Assembly (NCBI RefSeq): GCF_963576675.1
Contig: NC_088914.1
Span: 15,417,001-15,481,000, forward strand
Length of the DNA stretch: 64,000 nt
Source: Euphorbia lathyris
Lineage: Eukaryota; Streptophyta; Magnoliopsida; Malpighiales; Euphorbiaceae
Direction: 5' to 3'
Shown here piece after piece: positions 1-9,846 of this stretch. Numbering within the stretch: position 1 is the stretch's first letter; the number at the start of each line of letters is the position of its first letter. The notes beneath the pieces were generated by a model. The model saw only the letters and a list, made by a program, of their open reading frames with translations. It searched no databases and was not told where the DNA came from. Made by a program: the position numbers and the translations under genes.

Positions 1-54
1 TGTGTCTATTCTACATTAACTTATTTTCCCAAAACGATGTTTATTACATGGTTC

Positions 55-317
55 GCACCTCAATCGTCGTTGGAACGATTTAGGTGCGTTTTAAAACCCC
101 GTTTGATGAAGTTTACCCGAATCGCCGTTGGAACGACTCGAGTATTTGAAAACGTTTGAGATGAAAACCTTTTAATGAGAAAACATGGTTAAACATGCAA
201 GTCAATTTTATTTGGTACAAATTCTTTAAGAAAGTGATTCGAAAACTCTATTATTCACAACGAAAACGATTTTAATTACAATGATCCTTTAATCCGCCTT
301 TGGAACGGATTAAGGTT
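55..317. repeat. Three stem-loop modules sharing a CGTTGGAACG-type core
   Basis: Three inverted repeats lie at about 55-87, 118-141 and 291-317. Each has arms that pair around a loop reading close to CCGTTGGAA. In the first, GCACCT pairs with AGGTGC and AATCGT with ACGATT. They are spaced by stretches containing TTTTAAAAC. The same three modules occur in copy B (about 14300-14560, inverted) and copy C (21790-22058). Their role is unknown. Their place between TATA box and LTR end means they would be transcribed. Confidence 0.7.
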
Positions 318-1043
318 TTAAAACGTGGTGTTTTGAAGATGATTTGAAATATTAACAAGAATGACTCTATTTATTTATATTAGAAATCTAAAAAAAAACT
401 CATTAATTTAAATAGTTCAATTGAAAAACTCTCTTTTTTTGTGATTTATTTTCCCCACTTATTTAATGGACTCTCTAATTGTTATACTTACAACAATAAA
501 CTTATTTAAACTAATATTCACACTCAAATAAAGCCTTCTTGGAACATGGACCCATGAATGGGCCAAAAGAATAAAGAAAATAGTTTAGACACATATATAT
601 ATATATACATTTAAAAAAAGAGAAGATAAGAAAATAAGAGTTAATAAAAGGAAACTATATAATACATATATGAAAATGCTAGATAAAATACATTTATATT
701 TTAAAGATGTGAAAATAGTAAATAAATCTCCTAAATAAGAAAATAACCTTTATCCGAAATAACTTCATGTAATAATCAACAAAATAACCCAAATGTTCCT
801 AAAACTATACATATATATACATAATTAATATAGTTTAAATACCAAAAATGACATATACTAATATCCATCCATTGTTTCTCAAAATATCAAATAACTAATA
901 TTTAAACATAGCCTAAGTTAATAAAAAGGAAATACTTATATATATATTTATACTTATATTATAAAATAAAATAAAAATGATATACCAATATTCTAAAATA
1001 AATGTATATACTAAAATAATTTGAAAAACATGTATTACATAAT

Positions 1044-1068
1044 TATATATATATATATATATATATAT
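1044..1068. repeat. (AT)n microsatellite in LTR copy A
   Basis: A run of alternating A and T within the AT-rich part of the LTR. Length differs among the three LTR copies, as expected for slippage. Confidence 0.9.
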
Positions 1069-1135
1069 AATAAGGATTAAAAGTCTAAAAGTTAAGAAAA
1101 AGGGACCGAAATGACATTTTTTACATTTTGGCAGA

Positions 1136-1162
1136 TTTACCGACGGAAAATCCGTCGGTAAA
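1136..1162. repeat. Perfect 12-bp-arm hairpin in LTR copy A
   Basis: TTTACCGACGGA is followed three bases later by its exact reverse complement. The same hairpin is at 13448-13474 in copy B, and a mutated one is near 23011-23036 in copy C. It lies in the transcribed part of the LTR, about 700 bp downstream of the TATA box in the sense direction. Confidence 0.85.
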
Positions 1163-1846
1163 CAGTATTTAGTGACAGAATTGACAAATTACAGCAGCAC
1201 TCCAATATTTTCCAGATTTATTCAAAAGCTTTAAATTAAATCTAATTCAATCGTTTTGGACTTCCGAACTACCAAAGATGGATCATAGTCGAAAACGGAA
1301 GTTCCTACAACGATGTTTTTATTTTAAAACGTTATTTGGAAACCTCTTTTAAATTAAAAAACTTATAATTACAACCTTTTCGATACCCGAACTACCTTTT
1401 TATCGGATCACGGTTCGTATTGGGATATCCAAAACGAGGTTTTTATTTTAAAACAAAACCGAATTTTATTTAATACGAAACGAAAATTAAATAAATACGC
1501 TAACTAAATAAAACGTGACAAAATAAATAAATGACTAAAGGAATAAAAACTATAGCATAAAAAAATAAATAGAAGGAGAGAAATAAATTAAATAAAATAA
1601 AGAGTCTAGTCCTCGGATAATACCTTTGATTCGGTATCTGACAGTCAAAGCCGATTGATTCCACGAACCGCGAGCTCCCGATTTTAATAAAAATTTAGTA
1701 AAAATTGAACTTAGGAAATTTGGAATTTTTGAGAAAAAAAAATATTTTTCTAAAAAAAATCCACTCTCTCTCTCTCTAAATATGTTTAGAGTGAGAAAGT
1801 TTTTCCTCTCTAAAAAAAGGCCCCTTTTCACCTTGGGATCCGTGCC

Positions 1847-1854
1847 CTTATATA
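1847..1854 (-). promoter_or_regulatory. TATA box of LTR copy A
   Basis: On the minus strand the sequence reads TATATAAG inside a stretch identical to the TATA region of copy B. It is followed in the sense direction by a short AT-rich leader. It sits immediately downstream of the palindrome array, the expected place for a U3 core promoter. Confidence 0.65.
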
Positions 1855-1873
1855 GGGAAACGGATCCCGGAAC

Positions 1874-2073
1874 AATGGGTGACGCCCAAAAAAAATTGGG
1901 CGTCGCCCATTGTGGTTGGGCGGCCGCCCAACCTAGTGTTGGGCTACCGCCCAACCTTGTTGGGCGATCGCCCAACGCGAGGTTGGGCGCCCGCGCCCAA
2001 TCCTCGTCGGGCGTCCGCCCAACGCGTTGGGCATTCGCCCGACGTGGTCGGGTACCCGCCCGGCGACCCTCGG
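1874..2073. repeat. Array of about 9 short GC-rich palindromes, copy A
   Basis: Units follow GTTGGGCGNNCGCCCAAC, or a degenerate form with GTCGGG or AATGGG ends, separated by 4-6 bp. The central bases vary (GGCC, TACC, GATC and others) while the arms are kept. Together they form about 200 bp of CpG-rich DNA directly upstream of the TATA box. Copy B has about 11 units and copy C about 10. Confidence 0.85.
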
Positions 2074-2481
2074 GGCGTCCCCCGCGCCGTCGGACGCGTC
2101 CACTCCGTGGCCGCCGTGCGCGCGTTCTGCGCAGCCAGAAGCTCGCACGTCGCGGCCGCCGAACGCGCGCCTCACGCTGCCAGGCACGTGCGCTCAACGG
2201 CCCACGAGGGCGCGCACCGTGAGCGGTCCCAGGCATTGCTCGGACGTCGAGAGCGTGCCACTCGCGGTGTGTCCGACGGACGCCGCGCGCACGTCTCGAG
2301 CCGTCAAGCGGGCGTTCGACCATCGTCGTCCGCGTGCGGGATGCCGTTGAGTGCCCGCGCCGTGCCGTTAATTTTCCTCCGCTTATTGTTCTTTATATAT
2401 TTTTCAAAACTTCCAGAATCAATCGCTTCGACCGTCTTGTTTTCAGGTTTTCATCACAGGTCCTCCGACTCGGTGTCTACA

Positions 2482-4071
2482 CCCGTGTTAGACGACGAAC
2501 CCGAAAACTACGAAGAGGCTCTTACTAGTCCAGATTCTAAAGCATGGCTTGAGGCCATGGATTCTGAAATGGATTCCATGTATACTAACCAAGTTTGGAC
2601 TTTGGTTGATCCACCCGAAGGGATAAAACCCATTGGGTGCAGGTGGATCTTCAAAAAGAAGACTGACATGGATGGAAAGGTTAGCACCTACAAGGCTAGG
2701 TTAGTAGCGAAGGGATATCGTCAGAAACAAGGTGTTGATTATGACGAAACATTCTCTCCTGTTGCTATGTCCAAATCAATCAGAATCATGCTTGCAATTG
2801 CCGCTCATTTTGATTATGAGATTTGGCAAATGCATGTGAAAACAGCTTTCCTAAATGGAAATCTGCTTGAGGATGTATACATGATGCAGCTTGAAGGTTT
2901 CATATCAAAGGATGCAAATAAAGTTTGCAAACTTCAGAGATCCATTTATGGACTCAAGCAAGCATCTAGAAGCTGGAACAAGCGTTTTGACGAAACCATA
3001 AAACAATTTGGTTTCGAACAAAATTGCGAAGAAGCTTGCATTTATAAGAAAGCAAGTGGGAGCTCTATAGCATTTCTCATACTATATGTGGATGATATAC
3101 TGTTAATGGGAAATGACATTTCTCTATTACAATCGGTGAAAATATGGTTATCCGGTAACTTCTCAACGAAAGACCTTGGTGAAACAGCCTATATACTTGG
3201 TATAAAGATCTACAGAGATAGATCACGTAGACTGCTTGGTCTTTCACAGGCTACATACATTGAAAAGGTGCTAAATCGGTTTAGCATGCTTGAATCGAAA
3301 CGAGGTAACTCACCCATGGTACATGGAGTAAAGTTAAACAATCATCAATGTCCTAAAACTGATGATGACAAACGACGCATGGCTGTAGTCCCGTACGTCA
3401 GCGCGATCGGTTCGATTATGTATGCTATGCTATGCACTAGACCTGACGTAGCGTTCGCGTTATCTGTAACGAGTCGTTACCAAGGGAATCCGGGAGACGA
3501 GCATTGGATTGCCGTCAAGAACATTCTTAAGTACTTGAGAAGGACTAAAGATATGTTCCTAGTGTACGGAGAAGGAGATCTGAAAATACAAGGATTTTCA
3601 GACGCTAGTCATCTCACAGATGAGAATGATTTTAAATCCCAATCAGGATACCTGTTTATCCTAAATGGGGGCGCGGTCAGTTGGAAAAGTTTCAAGCAGG
3701 GAAGCGTAGCTTTCTCTACGACCGAGTCAGAGTACATCGCTGCTGCGGAAGCGGCAAAGGAAGCAGTTTGGATTAGAAAGTTCATTACAGAACTAGGTGT
3801 GGTGCCTGACATTGTCAATCCCATTACTCTGTACTGTGATAACAATGGAGCCATTGCACAAGCAAAGGAACCACGGTCTCATAATGCATCCAAGCACCAC
3901 CTAAAGCGATACCACATCATTAGAGAGATTGTGGCTAGAGGAGATATGAGAATAGAAAGAGTACCTACAGAGGACAACGTTGCAGATCCGTTGACAAAGC
4001 CTTTAACCCAGAAAGTACATGATCGTCATTTAACTTCTACTGGGATAAGTTTCAGAAACAATTGGCTTTAG
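2482..4071 (+). pseudogene. Ty1/Copia Pol, RT and RNase H part (5'-truncated)
   Basis: This is the C-terminal half of a Copia polyprotein: reverse transcriptase, then RNase H. Visible RT landmarks are the QVWTLVDPP start, the KARLVAKG motif and the YVDDILL catalytic loop. RNase H shows the SDASH site, TTESEY and the DNNGA block, and the end is near the ADPLTKPL motif. The frame is open from the junction to the TAG at 4069-4071. Gag, protease and integrase are missing because LTR copy A interrupts the gene at 2482. The open frame continues leftward into the LTR, but only as antisense of U3, so the real sequence begins at the junction. It cannot act alone. Confidence 0.9.
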
Positions 4072-4072
4072 T

Positions 4073-4085
4073 CCAAGTGGGAGTA
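4073..4085 (+). other. Polypurine tract of the Copia element
   Basis: A short purine-rich stretch (AAGTGGGAGTA) directly precedes the 3' LTR start TGTTGGGG. This is the normal plus-strand priming site of an LTR element. Confidence 0.65.
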
Positions 4086-5930
4086 TGTTGGGGTTTAGTG
4101 TCCTATAGTCAATTGTTGCAGGATACAAACTTATTATAAATGAATTGTTCTTTATATCATTTGTTTTAATGAGATATATGTTTTATAACTATATAAAGGC
4201 AATCCCTTTTAAGCACTAAATAAAGTCTAATAAAAGGAAATCCGTAAGTTTGTTTAAAGTGATTATAAAGTGTTCATACAAGCATGAAGTGAGACAAAAC
4301 TTTATAATAAACTAAAACCACCCCAAGTCAAGTGATATGTTTAGGATTGATATATCACAGTTGAGACTTGTATGTAACAATGTCTTCTGTCCGACAGAAA
4401 GCTGATCTCACAAGCTTCATATATATAGATATCTGGACAGTTACATAGATCCGGTGAAACGTTGTTCATTAGGATTGGGGATCCGACTTGAGATAACAGG
4501 ATGGGTAGATTCATCCTTGTCAACTGTTCATCTCATTGGTATTACTAGGTACAACTAATCCTCAGACTCAAAAGAATGTTAATTGGTCATCCTGAATTAC
4601 TGAATGTGAGACTTTGATCTTGCGGTCCCACGATCCTTAACAGAGATGACTCTGGGGTGTGAACTGCAAAGGTTGGGTGTCACAGGAAGTAATTTCAGGG
4701 TAGTTATACATTGGATTGAGCATTTATCACTCCCGATTAATGGGAGATACATCCAAGGATCGCTTGTGGAAGACTCGACTCTAAACCCTTGCAAGGTGAT
4801 AGCTTAAGAGTAGAAATACAGATTTCACTTAACCTATCTTTTTGAGTTGACTCGGCTAAGAACAAGTAAAACGAACGTCTCGCTATATATGACTTGACAT
4901 TACCCATAGTCATAAGATTCAGTTCAAGGATGTAGTTGATAAAGGATCGTATTATACCGTAACTAATACGGAAGGGTTAACGACAGAATCAACCTGTCTT
5001 CTTAACGGACTCTGGAGGAATGATTACAGACTTGCCTATAACATACTCAGTACATCATTCCATTATGCAAGGATTAAATATAATTCTTGAAGAAATTAAT
5101 TTAATAGTTGCATACGGCCAGAAGTAGTAAGGACCTAATGGATCACACATAAGACTTGGAACCAAAAGAGAGATGGATATGATTAATAGATGGAAGCCCA
5201 ATTGAGCCCAGTAAGGCCCAAATATATGGAGGGGGCCGAAATTTATATATAGAAATAAGAAATTAATTTTATTCCATTAATCCTAATTTGATTAGGATTA
5301 TGAATTAAATTAATTAAGAGATAATTAAATTAGGAGTTTTAATTAGATTAATATACTCCTATTATTATCCAATTAGGTTATTTATTATTATCCTAAATAT
5401 ATTAGATATATAGTGAGATAATAATTAGGAATCCTATTCTGAATTGGATTCACCTATTCCTATCTAACTAGGGTTTAGATACAAGCAACTATATATACCC
5501 CCTCCCTATAGGAATTTCGACTAAGCCTATCCCTCCCCCTTATAGTGTTTTTTGAAATTGCTAATTAGAGAGAGAAAAAGAATTCCCATCCCCTAGTTCG
5601 TGGGCAAGAATTCATACGGCATTCCATCGATTGATTAATCTTATTCATCCCTCTTTCTCTTTGATCTTGTGTTGGTTAATTAGAGGCAATCTAATTTGGT
5701 TGCATCTCATAAGGGTTGATTTTATCTTAACCTCACCGTATTCTACTTTGCGGTTGCAACCTCGGAGAAGAATTGTGGGCGCTTCTTTAACAACGGTAGA
5801 TTGTTCATCGAAAGGTATTCCTTCTTATCCCTCTTTATATGAAATAACGATTAACGAATCCTATGGTTAAAAGGAAATAGGCTAAAATTTTTATATTTCC
5901 GCTGCTATACCTTAGCCCTAATTTCCTTCA
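4086..5930 (+). mobile_element. 3' LTR of the Copia element (about 1.85 kb)
   Basis: It starts TGTTGGGGTT right after the polypurine tract and most likely ends TTCCTTCA at 5930, giving TG...CA ends. It is AT-rich, with a plausible TATA stretch near 5490. The partner LTR lies outside the window, so the right end is judged only by the CA terminus and the change of sequence into the PMD promoter region. It fixes the Copia insertion just upstream of the PMD gene. Confidence 0.7.
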
Positions 5931-6279
5931 CTCTTTAGCAATTCTGAACTTTAAAACACTGTTGTCTGTATTTTTTACTGGAGCTATCGTCTCGGGTATT
6001 TGATAGGAACGTCCTTATCCTTTCGTCGGGAACACTTTAGGCTAAAAATTATTTTTTCGTTGACTGTTGTCTGTATTTTGACTGGCGCCACTGTTCTGTA
6101 AAATTTTAGCTATTGTCTGGAGTCATATCCTTAGAGTATTGGTCACCGCCGGACAGAAACGCAGGCTAAAACGGACTGCAAATCGGAGGTCTGTGCACCT
6201 GGTAATTAATTATTTACTTTTTACCTTTATGTCACGTCGTACCTTTTTTGCTTATTACGAAAATGCCATTCCCTTTCAT

Positions 6280-6287
6280 TATAAAAG
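6280..6287 (+). promoter_or_regulatory. TATA box of the PMD gene
   Basis: TATAAAAG lies 80 bp upstream of the proposed ATG at 6367 and is followed by a CT-rich leader at about 6318-6342. That spacing is normal for a plant promoter. The 5931-6279 stretch between the Copia LTR and this box shows no ORF; it contains two similar blocks around GTTGTCTGTATTTT. Confidence 0.6.
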
Positions 6288-6366
6288 GGTGGTGGGGTTC
6301 ATTTCCAACCCCACACCTTCTCTCTCTTCTCTCTCTCTCTAGCACTAAACTTAGAGCATTCTCGTG

Positions 6367-9300
6367 ATGGGTTTGGATAGATACGATGGCACAAAGGGTA
6401 TGGAGGCGGGTTTCGAGGACTTGACTAGAGTGGCTCCTTTCCAAAATCCTGATTCTCATCTGAGCCGGACCAACGTCAATCCGGTAAGTACCCCCTTATT
6501 CTTTATCCTTTGCCAAGACTTCTAGGCTTTAGCAGCCTCATTTTGAACGTCATTTGCATGCTAACCTTTAATCTGCTTAGAAGCCTTTTAGTTAGAAAAC
6601 GCGAATTTTCATGCACGTGGGCAATGCTTTATGTTTTTTATTTGTTTGTTGAAGGAATGTGAACTATATACATGTGAATAGTAAAAATACATGCCAATAG
6701 TGAAAAACGTGAATAGTGCACGTGAATAGTAAAAACGTGAATAGTGCATGTGAATAGTAAAAATACGAACAATGCATGCCAATAGTAAAAAAAACGTGAA
6801 TAGTGCACGTGAATAGTAAACGTAAGAATGTACGTGAATAGTAAAACATAAGAATGTACGTGAATAGTAAAAATACGAACAATACATGCCAACAGTAAAA
6901 ACGTGAATAGTAAAAGCGTGAATAGTACACGTGAATAATAAAAACGTGAATAGTGAACGTGAATAGTGCACGTGAATAGTAAAAACATAAACAATTAAAC
7001 TAAATGCTCTTAACCCATGCTTGAATTGGATTAAGCTCCTTGCAAGCACGCGGGAGAGTGGAACACCAAAGAATAATGAATTAATCAAATCCTATACAAA
7101 TGATCCTACGAATGAAATCTCAAAGAGTAACGATCCTAACTGAAAGGGATTTCTATGTTAGATTAAACACAACCGAAAGAATAACTAGCTTAACGGAATT
7201 CTTGTTAAATGTACGTATAGAAGTGAGGCTCTCGAGGAATAATGATTTTAGTTTAGCCTCTTGCCTTATCCGTATTGTTCCCTCCAGGTCATTGGTATTA
7301 CAGGGACCACCGAGGACATCCATGCCTGGTATGCCATGCTTAGCCTAGCGGCTAAAGCCCGCGTTCGAGAGTTGGGCTTCGAGCCCTTTATTCTGGCGCT
7401 GCCTCGTGCTAATGGTGTGTGTGATTGACACAGCTTGCGCGCTTTATGTGAGAGGTGGGTAGACTCGACTCACACCTTTCACCTTCCATTTGGGGAGATG
7501 ACGATCTCACCTCGCGACTTCTCGCTATTGACCGGATTGCGGGGTAGCGGCACTCCAGTCCCCCTTTTCTTTGACATGGTGCGTCCTCGGGTCGACTTTG
7601 CTGAGATATCTGATCTGATCGGACCCAGAGTCTATACGGGAGTCAAGGCCACTCCGGTGAAGTTTGTTACTACATTCGGGCTACTGAGCTGCAGGGACTT
7701 CTGCGACCGAGATGACACGGATCGGGCCACTCGCAGCTTCCTCCTATACGCTTTAGGCGAGATGATCTTCCGCACCAAGAGCGGAACCATACACGCAGGT
7801 CTCATCCAGGCTTTCCGTGATTTGGATGCAGTGTTGTCCTACGATTGGGCTAGAGCTCGCTTGGCCTTTCTATACAAGTTCTTGGACTTGACTTGCCGGA
7901 AGCGCAAGGATTTCGGCGGTTACACCTTCGCCCTCCTGGTACGTCCTCTATCATTGGCTTGTCTTTTTATTCTTTTCACGATTTCTGCTTCTGACGTCGG
8001 TTTCTACGAGCAGGTTTGGGCCTATGAGAGGCGGATTCTTCTGAGCGCCCGCAGGAGTAGGCCGCGCGTGGTCACGCTTCCACTCATGGCGAGGCGAAGT
8101 GACTTTGATTTGCGCACTGAGAGGAGGCGGATGTTGGCAAGACTCCTATTATGGATTGACACGTGGAGCTTGGGACAAGTGAACGTCTCTTAACTATGCT
8201 GGATTTTCGTTTGATCTTGTCTGAATTTTCTTTTGTTTTTCAGATTTCTTTCAGATGGGACGACCTCGACTTCGGTCCCGATTACGCTTATGTCACCCGC
8301 ATTCAGGGGCAGCAGTGTGTGCTCACCGGCCCGTGCATACGAGCATGGTATTTGGGCGACCGGAGCTTTACCGAGGTTAGCGCCATACATTGGACACCAG
8401 GCGAGATCCTTGTGTCTATGTTCGCGGTGAGGGTCATGCCCTTGGAGGAGATACGCGGTGAGCTGACTCGTCGATTCGCGCCTCGGGACATGTGGGACAA
8501 CACGGGGGGTCGCGCCCATTATTTATCAACACTATTGACTCCATTGGACCCTCCCGAGGTTGTGATGGACGTGGATCCTGCGGATGACGTGTTTTCATTG
8601 GCGGCCGTGGCTGGGGTCTTTGGCTTAGAGGAGGTTCCGGTAAGTGCTTGACTTATTTATTCTTTTATTTGTGAGACAGTTAGGTGTATTCATTTTGTCT
8701 TTGCTTGCAGGAGGGTTCCTTGAGAAGCGCTCGGACGTCGGACTTTTTCGATGGTACCCAAGCCCGGACATCCGCGGGTGAGCCTTCTTATTATGCCAGT
8801 GAGTCCTTAGGCGCTGCCCGACTAGAGCGGCTCCACCTTGGCGCACCTTTCCCGATTCCAGGGAGAGAGTATTCGACGGTTCATTATGGCGAGGCGGGCG
8901 TGGCATACTCCGGCGTTGAGACAGCCCCTCCAGTTTTCACCTCAATGGTGTTGTTCGATCCCCCTGATGCCCTCCATACCTCGAGGGAGACGTGCACCGA
9001 CCTCGTGGGATTGTCTGATTATTTGAGAGAGCGGCTCAACCTGCGTTGCGCCAGCCACCTAGTGAGTATTCTTATTCTGTTTTAGTGTAGTGAAATGTAT
9101 GCGTGTGATGGACATATGTATGTATGACCTCTGTTGTTGTCTGTTTTGGTTTTTTTTTATTTGCAGAGCGATCTTCATGCAAACGATCAGCGGTTCAGCG
9201 AGCCGCAGCGGGATGCCGATGCTAGGGTCGGACATGTCTACTGAGAGAGAGATGCTTATTGGTCAGAGATGATGCGACTGGAGACCGAGGGGAGCCTTTC

Positions 9301-9400
9301 CACGGAGGAGGGTCGTCGGGTTGCCGAGGAGGCCTTATCTGCGGAGCGGGCTTCTCGTCTGAGGGACTTTGAGGACTTCTGGGATTTTCCTCCTTATTAG
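6367..9400 (+). pseudogene. Plant mobile domain (MAIN-like, aminotransferase-like PMD) gene, six exons, two stops
   Basis: The exons read as 6367-6483, 7288-7938, 8014-8178, 8244-8639, 8711-9061 and 9167-9400. All five introns are GT-AG and phase 0, giving about 637 codons. The PMD core is clear in exon 2 (CERWVDSTHTFHLPFGE and the LLTGL block) and exon 4 (FRWDDLDFG). PMD proteins of the MAIN/MAIL1 group act in the nucleus in genome stability and TE silencing; many copies live inside transposons. Two in-frame TGA codons, 7426-7428 and 9242-9244, each sit where CGA would restore an Arg, so the gene looks recently disabled by C-to-T changes. It lies between integrase and the (missing) 3' LTR of the Gypsy element, in antisense. 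Confidence 0.85.
6674..6990. repeat. Minisatellite in PMD intron 1
   Basis: About 20 degenerate units based on ACGTGAATAGTAAAA, alternating with GTGCAC joints, fill the middle of the 804-bp first intron. Reading the reverse strand gives long open frames made of repeated Tyr-Ser-Arg, which are by-products of the repeat and not genes. Confidence 0.85.
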
Positions 9401-9846
9401 GCTCATTATTTGTAGTTTTCTCATTAGTATTACCCCAATGTATAGCTTGTATATAGGGAGAGGGGTGGATAGGACGTAGGCTTTTTATGTGAAAGAGGTA
9501 GGAAATGTATAACTCATGATTCATAATACAATGCATTCAGTAGATTATAATGATTCCAATCATCCTCTTCAAATATATTCAAGCCTTTATTTATTTACAA
9601 CCAACAGAAATACTTAGCCGCTTATACATTATTTTCATAATTGCTGAAGATATAACAATTGTTACCAGGACCCGTCTTTTTTCGGTTTTCAGATCCCAGC
9701 GATTTTTCAACTGTCCTTTTATTATCCCGGAATTTTCAAATGAGTGCCCTTTCGGGTTTTCACCCATTGGGATGTCCCTTATTGCTGCATAGGTCGCCCT
9801 TTGCGGGTTTTCAACCTATCGAGAATTTTCATTTCTTTCTTTTTTT
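9401..9846. other. Spacer between PMD gene and Gypsy pol
   Basis: No coding sequence is visible. It would hold the PMD 3' UTR on one strand and the pol 3' end on the other. A short motif CGGGTTTTCA.CC occurs twice, near 9752 and 9814. The sequence is AT-rich without LTR features, so the 3' LTR is not here. Confidence 0.6.

Larger units (their letters stand above)
1..2481 (-). mobile_element. Gypsy-family LTR, copy A (partial, runs off the window)
   Basis: This is the same LTR as 12066-15123 (opposite orientation) and 21226-24335 (same orientation). Its sense strand is minus: it starts at 2481 with TGTAGACACC and runs left past base 1. The right 700 bp are GC-rich with the palindrome array and a TATA box, and the rest is AT-rich. 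It abuts Copia coding sequence exactly at 2482, so it (or the full element it belongs to) inserted into that Copia. A solo LTR cannot be told from a full element, because the other end is outside the window. The match to copy B is close by eye throughout, which suggests a fairly recent insertion. Confidence 0.85.

Noticed and set aside
1550..2323. Long open frames on both strands in the GC-rich LTR parts (also 12013-12830 and 23557-24269)
   Set aside because: They come from the GC-rich palindromes, which lack stop codons in all frames, and match no protein family.
1879..2481. Open frame of LTR copy A that continues into the Copia RT
   Set aside because: It is antisense to the LTR's own promoter region; the joining in frame is by chance.
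2481..2482. LTR copy A as the 3' LTR of the outer Gypsy element
   Set aside because: The orientation fits, but no polypurine tract precedes it; it is joined directly to Copia coding sequence.
6674..6990. CRISPR-like array
   Set aside because: Repeats are degenerate and contiguous without unique spacers, in a plant nuclear intron.
6609..7088. Minus-strand frames of repeated Tyr-Ser-Arg/Leu-Phe-Thr
   Set aside because: Translation of the intron minisatellite only.
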